Of a stretch of 64,000 bases of DNA, positions 26,451-34,916 are shown one piece after another; the stretch's first letter is position 1; the number at the start of each line of letters is the position of its first letter. Source of the DNA: Natronorubrum tibetense GA33 (GTDB lineage: Archaea; Halobacteriota; Halobacteria; Halobacteriales; Natrialbaceae). A program made the translations under genes and the position numbers. A model generated the notes under the pieces. The model ran no database searches. It was not told the origin of the DNA and worked only from the letters and a program-made list of their open reading frames with translations. The stretch covers positions 124,001 to 188,000 of the forward strand of contig NZ_KB913017.1 of assembly GCF_000383975.1 (NCBI RefSeq), in the 5' to 3' direction.

Positions 26451-26711
26451 ATGAATTCGTCTAAGATAATTGGTTTGGGATTCATGTTAGTTGGCGTTCT
26501 AATTCTCATTAGAACTTGGGTTTCAGGGACCATTCACTTGGGAACAGAAACCGGGACTGGATTACTAATTATTATTGCTGGGTTGTCAGTGCTGTTTCAA
26601 TCACAACGCAATCCACCTTTTTCAGACAATAGTATGACGACATCCGCCATAATCTCTGCAATAATACTGCTTATAATTGTTATTGTGGTTCAGATCATGC
26701 TATCGATATGA
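26451..26711 (+). CDS. AT-rich small membrane protein
   Basis: An 86-residue hydrophobic protein with three likely helices (IIGLGFMLVGVLILIRTWV, GTGLLIIIAGLSVLFQ, SAIISAIILLIIVIVVQIML). Codon use is unlike the neighbours: many AAT, ATT and TTA codons and a GC content visibly far below the surrounding DNA, suggesting recent acquisition. A GGATTTATTTT box precedes ATG 26451 by about 30 bases, so it is probably transcribed. No family recognised. Confidence 0.65.
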   Translation: MNSSKIIGLGFMLVGVLILIRTWVSGTIHLGTETGTGLLIIIAGLSVLFQSQRNPPFSDNSMTTSAIISAIILLIIVIVVQIMLSI

Positions 26712-26876
26712 GGGGATTACCAAAAATGAACGGTAATTGAAAATCGAGTAGGGAGATGAGCGAATCGGCACGGTCCTGAAGCTCGACAGACAACATTCCG
26801 CTGATGGACCCGAGTCACAGTCGGCGAGGTGGACTCGACCGACCGGATTTTTGCACCCGGCGTCCGTAGGCCAGCT

Positions 26877-27743
26877 ATGGCCGATCACGACGACGAACTC
26901 GAAGACGCCGTCCGCGAGCTCACACGGACGATTGACGACCTCCGGGCGGAACTCGAGTCCACGCAGCGCCGTCCCCGACTCCGGCCGCCGGCACCGCGAC
27001 CGCCGACGCCGCGGGACCTCCTCCGTTTTGCCGACGAGATCGCCATCCCCGCCGCGATCGCGGTCCTCGAGACCAGCGTGCGGGCGCTCGAGGGGTTCCA
27101 GCGGGCGCTCGAACTCACCCGCACCGAACGGGAGGTTCGCGACCGAACCACGGAGGCCGCGGACAGCGCCGGCGAACGGGCGAACGCGTTGCGCCGGACG
27201 ACGCTCTCACAGCTCGATACCGTATTAGCCCAGCTTCAGCGAGCGACGACCACAGAATCCGATACGTCGAACGAGCAACTCGACGAACTGCTCGCGCGGG
27301 CCCGCGCCCTACGGGAGGACGTCGACAGCCGACTTCGGGACGTGGACGACGGCCTCGAGCGAACCGACTCCTCGACGGACGCGATTCGGATCGACATTGA
27401 CGACGGCGACATCGACGGCGCCGGGAGTGTAGACGAAAACGACGAGTCGACGCGGGACGACCCGGGTTCGCGCGTCGACGTCGACGCCGAACTCGAGACG
27501 CTGAAAGATCAGTACGGCTCTGAGAAAGCGGACTCGAGCGATGCGGACCGCGCCAAGGAGGACGAACACGCTGCCGGCGAATCCGATGCTGACGATGGCG
27601 ACGACGATTCTACCGGGAGCGACGAAGACGACGCGAGCGATTCAGAACGGTCCGATTCTTACGGGGACGATGCTGAGGAGAACAGTGCTGGCGATGATCC
27701 CGATGCAAACGGTGGCGGAACCGACAGCGATTCCGACTCGTAG
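26877..27743 (+). CDS. Coiled-coil protein with hyperacidic tail (conserved haloarchaeal)
   Basis: A 288-residue protein. Residues 1-30 form a helix (DDELEDAVRELTRTIDDLRAELE), followed by a Pro/Arg-rich stretch. Residues 50-140 are a conserved helical core (PRDLLRFADEIAIPAAIAVLETSVRALEGFQRALELTR), then heptad-like LDELLARARALREDVDSRLRD. The last 90 residues are almost all Asp, Glu, Ser and Gly, disordered. I recall this core as an uncharacterised haloarchaeal DUF (DUF7547-like). The ATG at 26877 is preferred over one 48 bases upstream, because the added residues are not acidic and the conserved helix begins here. Confidence 0.75.
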   Translation: MADHDDELEDAVRELTRTIDDLRAELESTQRRPRLRPPAPRPPTPRDLLRFADEIAIPAAIAVLETSVRALEGFQRALELTRTEREVRDRTTEAADSAGERANALRRTTLSQLDTVLAQLQRATTTESDTSNEQLDELLARARALREDVDSRLRDVDDGLERTDSSTDAIRIDIDDGDIDGAGSVDENDESTRDDPGSRVDVDAELETLKDQYGSEKADSSDADRAKEDEHAAGESDADDGDDDSTGSDEDDASDSERSDSYGDDAEENSAGDDPDANGGGTDSDSDS

Positions 27744-27841
27744 ACCGGTTCGAACCACGGTCGGAGCGAAGCTCCTCCCTGATTCGGCTCGGCTTTAGTC
27801 TGCGTCTGTCGTTCAGGGGTGTTCGCGACAGAGCACAGGGT

Positions 27842-28201
27842 TCAGACCGGTTCGAACCGATACCCGTCCCAGTCTTGGCTCTCCGGCTCGCGGATGCCGG
27901 CCCCAGGTTCGCGCAGTTCGTCGACGTACACCGGTTCGACCTCGTCGCCAGTTTCGATCTCGTCGGTCGTGGCCTGTCCGATCGCGCGGACCGATTCCCC
28001 TTCTATATCGAACTCGACGATCGCGAGCGTGTTCGGTTCCCGGACGCCCGGCGGCGTCGCCATGCTCGTCGTCCAGGTGATTACTTCGGCGCTGTACTCG
28101 CTGAGATCGATCGTCTCCACCGGCTCGGAGCCGCCGGGTCCGCGCGGGTGACCGGGGTAGCTGATCGAACCGTCCTCGTATCGCGTGGCTTCCATCGTCA
28201 T
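27842..28201 (-). CDS. DUF35 OB-fold protein (thiolase partner), zinc ribbon absent
   Basis: A 119-residue DUF35-type OB-fold protein: YSAEVITWTTSMATPPGVREP, NTLAIVEFDIEGESVRAIGQATTDEIETGDEVEPVYVDELRE. DUF35 proteins accompany thiolases and, in the archaeal thiolase-HMG-CoA synthase complex, shape the CoA channel. The usual N-terminal CxxC...CxxC zinc ribbon is missing; that place holds SISYPGHPRGPGGSEP. ATG 28201 overlaps the thiolase stop (ATGA), so the two are translated together and probably form a complex. Confidence 0.85.
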   Translation of the reverse strand: MTMEATRYEDGSISYPGHPRGPGGSEPVETIDLSEYSAEVITWTTSMATPPGVREPNTLAIVEFDIEGESVRAIGQATTDEIETGDEVEPVYVDELREPGAGIREPESQDWDGYRFEPV

Positions 28202-29358
28202 TGTCCTGTCTCCATGATAGTCGTGATAACGCAGTTCCCGAACCCGCCGACGTTACAGCAGAGCCCGACGTCCGCGTCGACCTGTCGCGGCCCGGCCTCA
28301 CCGACCAGCTGCTCGTAGATTTCGACCGCCTGTGCGACGCCGCTGGCACCGAGCGGGTGCCCCTTCGACTTGAGCCCGCCGGAGGTGTTGATCGGCAGTT
28401 CTCCCGTATCTCGCTCCGTATACCCCTCCTCGACTAACTTCCACGCCTCGCCCTGCTCGGCGAAGCCGAGTCCCTCCATCTGTAGGAACTCGAGGATGGT
28501 GAACATGTCGTGGAGTTCCGCGACGTCGATGTCGTCGGGGCCGTAGCCACTCATTTCGTAGGCCCCCTTCCCGCTCTCGACGACGCCGCCCATGACGGTC
28601 GGATCCTCGCGCTCGTGGACGACGTGCGTATCCGTCGCGCCGTCGATGCCCGAGACGACGACGTAGTTGTCGGTGTACTCCTGAGCCACGTCCTCGGGAC
28701 AGAGCATCAACGCCGCCGAGCCGTCTGTGATCGGACAGAAGTCGTACAGCCGCAGCGGGTCGGCGACGATCGGCGACTCCAGTGCGGTCTCCTCGTCGAT
28801 TTCCTTCCGGAACTGCGCGTGGGGGTTGTCCACGCCGTTCTTGTGGTTCTTGACGGCGACCTTCGCGAGACTGTCCCGGGGCGCGTCGAAGCGCTCTAAG
28901 TAGTGACGCGCCGTCAGCCCCGCAAAGGAAGGGAGCGTGACGCCCGTTTTGTACTCGACCGGGTGGGTCAGCGACGCGATGACATCCGTTGCTTCGCCGG
29001 TGGTCCGGTGGGTCATCTTCTCGCCGCCGACGAGCAGGGTCATGTCGCTGGCCCCGCTGGCGACCGACTGCCAGGCGGCGTAGATGCCGGCCCCGCCGGA
29101 CGAACTCGTCTGGTCGACGCGCTGGGTGTACGCCGGCATCGCGTCGAGGTCGTGGGCCAGGGCGTTCGGTACGCCCGTCTGTCCTTCGAACTCGCCACTG
29201 GCCATGTTCGAGACGTACAGGTGCTCGACGTCCGCGGCGTCGACGCCCGAATCCTCGAGGCAGTCGATCCCGGCCTCCGCGAGGAGATCCATCACCCACT
29301 CTCCCTCGCGTTGCCCGAACTGGGTCATCGAGGCTCCGATGATTGCAACACGTTCCAT
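28198..29358 (-). CDS. Thiolase-like protein with Ser in place of the nucleophilic Cys
   Basis: A 386-residue thiolase of the SCP2/archaeal acetoacetyl-CoA type. It has the His loop GGLKSKGHPLGASG and the C-terminal GGFGNCV cysteine. The first active-site motif, normally with a nucleophilic Cys in a C-x-S-G-G context, reads TSSSGG (Ser85 at the Cys position). Without that Cys, classical acyl transfer is unlikely, so it may act on another reaction, bind acyl-CoA only, or be structural. Translational coupling to a DUF35 gene is as in the archaeal thiolase complexes. The start MERVAIIGASMTQFG is standard for the family. Confidence 0.88.
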   Translation of the reverse strand: MERVAIIGASMTQFGQREGEWVMDLLAEAGIDCLEDSGVDAADVEHLYVSNMASGEFEGQTGVPNALAHDLDAMPAYTQRVDQTSSSGGAGIYAAWQSVASGASDMTLLVGGEKMTHRTTGEATDVIASLTHPVEYKTGVTLPSFAGLTARHYLERFDAPRDSLAKVAVKNHKNGVDNPHAQFRKEIDEETALESPIVADPLRLYDFCPITDGSAALMLCPEDVAQEYTDNYVVVSGIDGATDTHVVHEREDPTVMGGVVESGKGAYEMSGYGPDDIDVAELHDMFTILEFLQMEGLGFAEQGEAWKLVEEGYTERDTGELPINTSGGLKSKGHPLGASGVAQAVEIYEQLVGEAGPRQVDADVGLCCNVGGFGNCVITTIMETGQ

Positions 29359-29520
29359 AGTTGTCCAGACTCCGGGATCGCGTTAAAATATTTGGGTAGT
29401 AGAATCTTTGGACAGAGGGATACTATCCAAGCAAATACTTTCCGTTAGCCCTGCTATTAGACTCTATTCCAAATGGCGAGATGTTAAAGAATGCTGTGTA
29501 GAGGTCGAATAATAGGAATA

Positions 29521-29528
29521 GATATATT
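29521..29528 (+). promoter_or_regulatory. TATA box before the Tat-exported protein
   Basis: GATATATT, about 27 bases before TTG 29551. It favours this leaderless start over the ATG at 29491, which lies upstream of the box. Confidence 0.5.
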
Positions 29529-29550
29529 CCAGTATCATGGTGGTGTAGTA

Positions 29551-30093
29551 TTGACAGAAGCCAGCTCTCTATCCAGACGAACTGCTCTGGCCGTTCTCGG
29601 TGGTCTTTCAGGTACTGGTGGCGGCTACGCCGTGTGGCGTCACAACCACTCCGACAACGAAGTGCATTTGTTGTTCCTTCGGCTGATCAATTCGTGGAGC
29701 GCAGAACGGAGTTTCGAGGTCGAACTCGTCCGGAACGACGAGCGGGTGTTCGACGAGACGTATTACGACGTTCCTGCGTACGGGTCTGACCGGGCGCGTG
29801 CTGATGACCAAAACCCCAGCACCCACCTGCTCGAACCGACGTGGGACGAGGGGCCCGCTACGTTCGAGCTTCGTGGTCGGTTTGTCGATCAGGAGGACGA
29901 CGATTGGCAGACCGTCTCACCTGCCGACGCTGGCGGCGAATACATCGGGATCGACCTCCAGTTCTGGGAGCAACAGATCCTCGGCGGCTTCTACACCTTC
30001 GAAACCGAATCCCAGCGAGAGACCGCTCGAGAGTTCGTCGAAACCGAACTCGAGCGCCAATCCGATCGGGACCGGTACGGAAGCGAACCCTGA
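29551..30093 (+). CDS. Tat-signal exported protein of unknown function
   Basis: A 180-residue protein with LSRRTALAVLGGLSGTGGGYAVW, a twin-arginine signal or anchor without a lipobox Cys. The exterior part has beta strands (VHLLFLRLINSWSAERSFEVELVRND, DETYYDVPAYG, ATFELRGRFVD, GIDLQFW) and a C-terminal helix (SQRETAREFVETELER). This resembles small haloarchaeal exported beta-sandwich proteins; no family was named with confidence. The start is TTG 29551, inferred from the TATA box position. It converges on hflX. Confidence 0.7.
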   Translation: MTEASSLSRRTALAVLGGLSGTGGGYAVWRHNHSDNEVHLLFLRLINSWSAERSFEVELVRNDERVFDETYYDVPAYGSDRARADDQNPSTHLLEPTWDEGPATFELRGRFVDQEDDDWQTVSPADAGGEYIGIDLQFWEQQILGGFYTFETESQRETAREFVETELERQSDRDRYGSEP

Positions 30094-30140
30094 CCGTCTC
30101 CTGTGTTCGGCGACGAGTCGGTGATTGTGGGCCGACGAGA

Positions 30141-31442
30141 CTACGCGGATTCGGCGGCGGTCGCCCGCAACTCCGTCGCGCGCGAGCGGGCCTGTTCGAT
30201 GATCGCAGGCCGGGCCTCGAAGGAGACGACGACATCCTCGTCGCCGTAGGTAACGTCGTCGACGTTCGCGTTGTCGTGGATCCACGAGACCACGCTCATC
30301 GTGTCGTCGGTCATCGGCAGGAGAAGGCGTTCTTCCTCCCATTCCGGAAGTTCGCGGTCGATCCGCTCGAGCAGCTCCTCGACGTTCGTCCCCTCCATGC
30401 CGCTGACGGTGACCGGGTTCGGCGCGAGCGACGAAAGGGCCTCGCGTTTCTCCGCGAGTTCGTCGTCGTCGACTGTATCGATCTTGTTCAACACCGTGAC
30501 GATCGGCGCCTCGTTGCGCTCGTAGAGGGTGTCGTGGCAGGTGACGAGCTTCTCGTGGATCTCATCGATCGGTTCGCTGATGTCGACGACGAGCAACACG
30601 AGATCGGCCCGGTAGACCGAGTCCAGCGTCGACTTGAACGACTCGACGAGCCAGTGGGGGAGGTCGCTGATGAACCCGACCGTGTCGGTCACCAGCACGT
30701 CCCGTGGTTCGATGGACGCGCGTCGGGTCGTCGTCCCGAGCGTCGTGAACAGCTTGTCCTGGGACTCGGCCGTCGCGTCGAGATCGGGGTGGAGGTCCTC
30801 GTTCTCCTCGACGGTGAGGTCGTCGGCCAGCTGTCGCAGCAGCGTCGACTTGCCGGCGTTCGTGTAGCCCGCGAGCGCGACCAGATCGAATCCGGAGTCC
30901 CGGCGGCGCTCTCGGCGTTGCTCCTCAGTCTGCTCGATCTGCTCGAGTTCGTCTTTGATCCGGCTGATCTGGGCTTTGATGTCCCGTTCGCGGCTCTCGT
31001 CGTACTCTCCCAGCCCCATGAAGCCGGGATGTTCGTCGCGCTTGGCGAGGCTGGTTTTGGCCTCGGCGCGGGGTAGTTCGTACCTGAGTTCGGCCAGTTC
31101 GACCTGCAACTGGGCCTTGCGCGTCTGGGCGCGCTGGCCGAAGATCTCGAGGATTAGGGTGAACCGATCGATGACCTCGACACCGTCGGGCAGCAGCTGG
31201 CCGAGGTTGTACGTCTGGTAGGGCCCGAGTCGGTTGTCGAAGATGACGGTCGTCGCTTCCGTGGCGACAGCGACCTCGGCCAACTCCTCGGCTTTCCCCT
31301 CGCCGAGCTGGAGGGCCGCGTCGGCCCGCCGCGACTGGGTGACCTCTCCGACGACGGTGTACCCCGCCGCTGCGGCGAGGTCGCGGATCTCACTCGTGTC
31401 GGGCGTTCCGGAGTCGACGCGTTTGGCGATGATGGCGTTCAT
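30141..31442 (-). CDS. hflX: GTPase HflX
   Basis: A 433-residue HflX GTPase, which binds the large ribosomal subunit and rescues or splits ribosomes. The N-terminal nucleotide-binding domain (residues 1-160) includes LGEGKAEELAEVA and IFDNRLGPYQTYNLGQLL. A coiled-coil spacer with ELAELRYELPR and RDIKAQISRIKDELEQI comes next. The G domain has GYTNAGKSTLL (G1), LFTTLGTTTR, LVTDTVGFISDLPHWLVESF (G3) and VLNKID (G4). MNAIIAKR at 31442 fits; the frame extends upstream with Arg-rich residues that do not. Confidence 0.94.
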   Translation of the reverse strand: MNAIIAKRVDSGTPDTSEIRDLAAAAGYTVVGEVTQSRRADAALQLGEGKAEELAEVAVATEATTVIFDNRLGPYQTYNLGQLLPDGVEVIDRFTLILEIFGQRAQTRKAQLQVELAELRYELPRAEAKTSLAKRDEHPGFMGLGEYDESRERDIKAQISRIKDELEQIEQTEEQRRERRRDSGFDLVALAGYTNAGKSTLLRQLADDLTVEENEDLHPDLDATAESQDKLFTTLGTTTRRASIEPRDVLVTDTVGFISDLPHWLVESFKSTLDSVYRADLVLLVVDISEPIDEIHEKLVTCHDTLYERNEAPIVTVLNKIDTVDDDELAEKREALSSLAPNPVTVSGMEGTNVEELLERIDRELPEWEEERLLLPMTDDTMSVVSWIHDNANVDDVTYGDEDVVVSFEARPAIIEQARSRATELRATAAESA

Positions 31443-31819
31443 GCGGATGGGATGACGTGGGGGGAGTTCGGGCGTCGGTGCTCGTCTGCTCGCGAGACGG
31501 GACACTCGTCGACCCGGCGAGCCGTCGCTCGTGTGCACTGCTCGCGCCGACGCTGCAGACGACGCGACGGATGCCCGACCACGCTACGGATGCCGGTCGA
31601 ACACCTCCATTGGCTGGACGATACTCATAACTACCCGTACGCGTCCGATCGTCTTGAATCCCGTGCACGATGCCGTCTTGCGGTTCGCTCGTACTCACTC
31701 GACCGATCGCTCGTACTGGTATCAGTTCGGGGTCGAACCGCTGACTACACCTTATATATCAGAATAACAGATCCTCAGCCAACCATAACAGTCATTGTAC
31801 CGCACTCGAATACGAAGCC
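31443..31819. other. Intergenic region with a TATA element
   Basis: About 375 bases between divergent hflX and FUN14 genes. No gene is supported. CTTATATATC at about 31751-31760 lies about 60 bases before the FUN14 start and may serve as its promoter with a short leader. Confidence 0.45.
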
Positions 31820-31822
31820 GTG

Positions 31823-32134
31823 ATGATAGACGTCGATCCGACGACCCTCGGTCTCGAGTTTGGGGGTGGAGCGGTCATCGGGGCAGTACTGGGATTCGCC
31901 ACGAAGCAGGTCGCGACGCTCCTCGCCCTCGTCATCGGTGTCCAACTGATGGCGTTTCGCTACCTCGAGTCACAGGAGATCGTGACCGTCGACTGGAGCC
32001 GTCTCACGGCCGGCCTCCTCGAGACGCAGGAACATGCACAGAACGAGATTCACTGGCTCGAGTCGGTGCTCTCGATGGTCTCGGTCGGTGCGGGCTTTAC
32101 CAGCGGCTTCCTGATCGGCTACCACCGGGGCTAG
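31823..32134 (+). CDS. FUN14 family membrane protein
   Basis: A 103-residue protein with the FUN14 pattern: FGGGAVIGAVLGFATKQVATLLALVIGVQLMAFRYLESQEIVTVDW, a linker helix, and VSVGAGFTSGFLIGYHRG. It has two to three membrane helices with small-residue motifs. FUN14 proteins are small membrane proteins of undefined role in archaea. ATG 31823 or the preceding GTG 31820 may be used. Confidence 0.85.
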   Translation: MIDVDPTTLGLEFGGGAVIGAVLGFATKQVATLLALVIGVQLMAFRYLESQEIVTVDWSRLTAGLLETQEHAQNEIHWLESVLSMVSVGAGFTSGFLIGYHRG

Positions 32135-32166
32135 GGCTCGGTTGAGAACGCGACCGTTTTCTCGGT

Positions 32167-32892
32167 CTATCGCGTCTTCAAATCGTCCTTATCCTTGATG
32201 ATCTCCGTCTCCGCCTTTCCGCTCGAGTGTTCGTTGACAACGTCGAAGAAGTCGTTTTGCATTCCCGCGGGGAAGGTCACGACGCCGATCCAGGAGCCGT
32301 CGGGCTGCCACTCCTCGCGCTCTAAGTCACCGAACTGACGGACCTTCGCCTGCGCGCTGCCGGCGTATTCGGCGGGAATCTGGGCTGCGATCGTCACCTC
32401 TTCGAACCGAATCGGAATTACGGGCCGCAGCGCGTCCAGCGCGTCGTCGACCTGCTGTTCGACCGGTTCCATCGGATCGACGGTGAAGCCGGCCTCCTCG
32501 AGTGCGTTCTCGATACGATCCGGCGGATGGGGCGCGTTGTCCATCTGCGGGTTAACCGCGTTGCGCGTGATGGTGTCGATCAACTGTCTGCGTTTTTGCT
32601 CTTGCATCTCACGGCGCTGGTCGGCCGTGATCTGAATCTCTCCCTGCTTGATCACGTCCGGGATGATCTCGAGCGGGTCCGTCGTCTCGAAGACCTTCTC
32701 GAGGTCCTCCTCGGCGGGGCGGTCGCCGCGCGAGGCATCCTCGAAGACGTCTTCGGCGGCGATGACCTCCTCTAGGTCGCCGTCGAACTCGTCGCGTTTG
32801 ATTGAAAGCGCCGCATCCGGGTCTACGAGCACTTCAAAGCGCGCCCCGTGTGACTCGAGTCGCGCCGTCACCGCCTCGTCGAGCGATATCAT
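32167..32892 (-). CDS. Ribosome assembly factor SBDS
   Basis: A 241-residue SBDS/Sdo1 orthologue: N-terminal ISLDEAVTARLESHGARFEVLVDPDAAL, the LEEVIAAEDVFEDASRGDRPAEEDL hinge, TITRNAVNPQMDNAPHPPDRIENALEEAG and a C-terminal ferredoxin-like domain. SBDS works with EF-2-like GTPases to release aIF6 from the large ribosomal subunit. It is the last gene of the RNase P-proteasome cluster, 116 bases after psmA. Confidence 0.95.
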   Translation of the reverse strand: MISLDEAVTARLESHGARFEVLVDPDAALSIKRDEFDGDLEEVIAAEDVFEDASRGDRPAEEDLEKVFETTDPLEIIPDVIKQGEIQITADQRREMQEQKRRQLIDTITRNAVNPQMDNAPHPPDRIENALEEAGFTVDPMEPVEQQVDDALDALRPVIPIRFEEVTIAAQIPAEYAGSAQAKVRQFGDLEREEWQPDGSWIGVVTFPAGMQNDFFDVVNEHSSGKAETEIIKDKDDLKTR

Positions 32893-33008
32893 ACCAGGGA
32901 GTACCCCCGGCCGCCTAAAAGAGCTTTTCCTGACGGCATCCGACGCGACGGCCGCCGCGACCGGCGTCGGATCGCTGCGTTCGATCGGGGCCGGGGACGG
33001 AGTCTCGA

Positions 33009-33767
33009 TTACTCGGCGTCTTCGTCGTCCTCACCGTCGTCGAGGAGATCGTTCTCCTCGAGGTGGGATTCGATCTTGTCGTGGTCGAACTGCTCGAAGG
33101 ATTCGCTCTCGATGTCGATCGTCGCGAGCCCGACTTCGTTGGGAAGCAGCGAGCCCTCGTTGACCGACGCGAGCGCGTCGAGGGCGAGCGCGATGCCGCC
33201 GTCGAGGTCGGCTTCCTCGTCGTAGTTCTCCTCGAGATACTCCTGCAGTTCGCCGCGGTCCGAGCCGACGGCCAGGGCCTTCCACTCGTATGGGGTCCCC
33301 GACGGGTCGGTTTCGAACAGGCGGGGTTCGCCGTTGTCGATGCCGCCGACAATCAGTGCGACGCCGAACGGTCGGGCGCCGCCGACCTGCGTGTACTGCT
33401 GGATGTGGTCGGTGACTTCCTTGGTCAGCGTCTCGACGCCGATGGGCTCGCCGTAGCGCAGCTGGTTGACCTGCGTCTGACGGCGGGCGAAGTCGATCAG
33501 CTGGCGCGCGTCGGCCACGTGGCCGGCGCTTGCGATCCCGACGTGGTTGTCGGCCTTGTGAATCTTTTCGACGCTCGAGTCCTCGAGCAGCGGGGAGGGG
33601 ACTCGCTTGTCGACGGCGAGAACGACGCCGTCTTTCGTACGGACGCCGATACTCGCTGTTCCTCGTTTGACCGCCTCGCGGGCGTACTCGACTTGGTAGA
33701 GTCGGCCGTCCGGCGAGAAGATCGTGATACCTCGGTCGTATGCCTGCTGTTGTTGTTGTCCCTGCAT
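33009..33767 (-). CDS. psmA: Proteasome subunit alpha
   Basis: A 252-residue 20S proteasome alpha subunit. Seen: the N-terminal gate YDRGITIFSPDGRLYQVEYAREAVKRG, TASIGVRTKDGVVLAVDKRV, HVGIASAGHVADARQLIDFAR and PFGVALIVGG. It has no catalytic Thr, as expected for alpha; its ring gates access to the beta subunits. The C-terminal 20 residues are acidic, as in other haloarchaea. It follows rnp2 by 4 bases, consistent with co-transcription. Confidence 0.97.
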   Translation of the reverse strand: MQGQQQQQAYDRGITIFSPDGRLYQVEYAREAVKRGTASIGVRTKDGVVLAVDKRVPSPLLEDSSVEKIHKADNHVGIASAGHVADARQLIDFARRQTQVNQLRYGEPIGVETLTKEVTDHIQQYTQVGGARPFGVALIVGGIDNGEPRLFETDPSGTPYEWKALAVGSDRGELQEYLEENYDEEADLDGGIALALDALASVNEGSLLPNEVGLATIDIESESFEQFDHDKIESHLEENDLLDDGEDDEDAE

Positions 33768-33771
33768 AGTC

Positions 33772-34257
33772 TCACACTAAATCGTAATCGAGGTCTGTCG
33801 CGCCCGCAAACGCCTCATCGAGTCGCACGTCTGCATCGCATTCCCGCAGGACGGCGACTCGCTCCTCGTTCCCGAACACGACGTTTCTCTCTTTCGAATC
33901 TTGCCGGCGTTTACCTAAATAGTTTTCTTCAGCGGCACGGATCGTGCCACTGATACCGCGAAGACGAATTCCGACCGGAGAGCCGTCTATACCGTCGATA
34001 CAGGCGACGGCCGCGCGAGCCGGTTCGGTCTCCCCCCGTCGGACCCGAACGATCGCTTCGCCGAGTCCGTCGGCGAACTCGAACCTGACGACCGTCATAT
34101 CGGCGCGAGCGCTGCCCGGATCACCGAGCAGGTTCTGGGCCGCGTACCAGCACTCGCGCTGGAACGTCCGCCGATCGATCGACGCATCGGGCCAACTCTC
34201 GATCTCGACGGCGAGGTATCGCCAGCGCGGCTGGAGGTGCTTCGGGAGGTGTTTCAT
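33772..34257 (-). CDS. rnp2: RNase P protein component 2 (Pop5)
   Basis: A 161-residue Pop5/Rpp14-family subunit of archaeal RNase P: MKHLPKHLQPRWRYLAVEIES, FQRECWYAAQNLLGDPGSARADMTVVRFE, GEAIVRVRRGETEPARAAVACI and GIRLRGISGTIRAAEENYLG. It pairs with Rpp30 to support 5' processing of pre-tRNAs by the RNA subunit. It overlaps the methyltransferase stop by four bases. The C-terminal 40 residues after the YLG motif are an acidic extension. Confidence 0.95.
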   Translation of the reverse strand: MKHLPKHLQPRWRYLAVEIESWPDASIDRRTFQRECWYAAQNLLGDPGSARADMTVVRFEFADGLGEAIVRVRRGETEPARAAVACIDGIDGSPVGIRLRGISGTIRAAEENYLGKRRQDSKERNVVFGNEERVAVLRECDADVRLDEAFAGATDLDYDLV

Positions 34258-34916
34258 GCGTCCGCAGGGGCCTCGTCGTCCGCGTCGTCACCGGGGACGC
34301 CGTCGGACTCCGTCGGCATCCGCTCGGCGACCAGGACGCCGACCTGATCGTGGACGCGTTCGACCGCGGTCAGCGAGAAGCCGGCGTCGGTGAAGGCGTC
34401 GGCGAGGGTGCCGACTGTCGCCGGGTCGTCGACCTCGGGCGAGTAGAACGGCTCCTCGGGATCGGGCTCGCCGAAGAACATCACGTCTCCGAGGACGAAT
34501 TTTCGTGGCTCGAGGCCCGCGATGACTTCGATCGCCTCGCGTTTTTCCTCGTCCGAGAGGTGATGGAGTGCGAAGTTCGAGGTGATCACGTCGACGTTGC
34601 CGTCGTAGTCGGGCTTGCGGAAGGTACCGCGGCCGAAATCGAGGTTCTGGAGTCCCTCGGACTCGGCCTTCGCTTCGGCTTTGGCCATCATGCCCTCGCT
34701 GATATCCCGGCCGACGACGCGCTTCGCGTCGGGTGCGAGCGCGAGCGCGATCGCACCAGTTCCGGTACCCAGATCGAGGACGATGTCGTCCTCCTCGGGG
34801 GCGGCGTGCTCGATCACGAGATTCGCACAGGCCCGATACTCGTCGGAGTTCGAGTCGTCGTACTCGCCCGCTTGCTCGTCGAATCTGGCCGCGTGATCCT
34901 CAAGGCTCTTCTTCAT
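34254..34916 (-). CDS. Class I SAM-dependent methyltransferase
   Basis: A 220-residue methyltransferase: KKSLEDHAARFDEQAGEYDDS, motif I VLDLGTGTGAIALAL, acidic VVGRDISEGMM, post-I VDVITSNFALHHL, ending in an acidic tail. It lies between the two RNase P protein genes, overlapping both; this placement is conserved in haloarchaea and suggests a link to tRNA or RNA, but the substrate is unknown. Start MKKSLEDHAARF (34916) lies inside the end of rnp3, and a longer frame is not family-like. Confidence 0.88.
   Translation of the reverse strand: MKKSLEDHAARFDEQAGEYDDSNSDEYRACANLVIEHAAPEEDDIVLDLGTGTGAIALALAPDAKRVVGRDISEGMMAKAEAKAESEGLQNLDFGRGTFRKPDYDGNVDVITSNFALHHLSDEEKREAIEVIAGLEPRKFVLGDVMFFGEPDPEEPFYSPEVDDPATVGTLADAFTDAGFSLTAVERVHDQVGVLVAERMPTESDGVPGDDADDEAPADA

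Noticed and set aside
27740..27860. GGTTCGAACC strings resembling a tRNA T-arm
   Set aside because: No acceptor, D-arm or anticodon stem can be built around them; likely chance palindromes near gene ends.
29841..31076. Long plus-strand frame across hflX
   Set aside because: Antisense shadow; HflX on the minus strand has all GTPase motifs.
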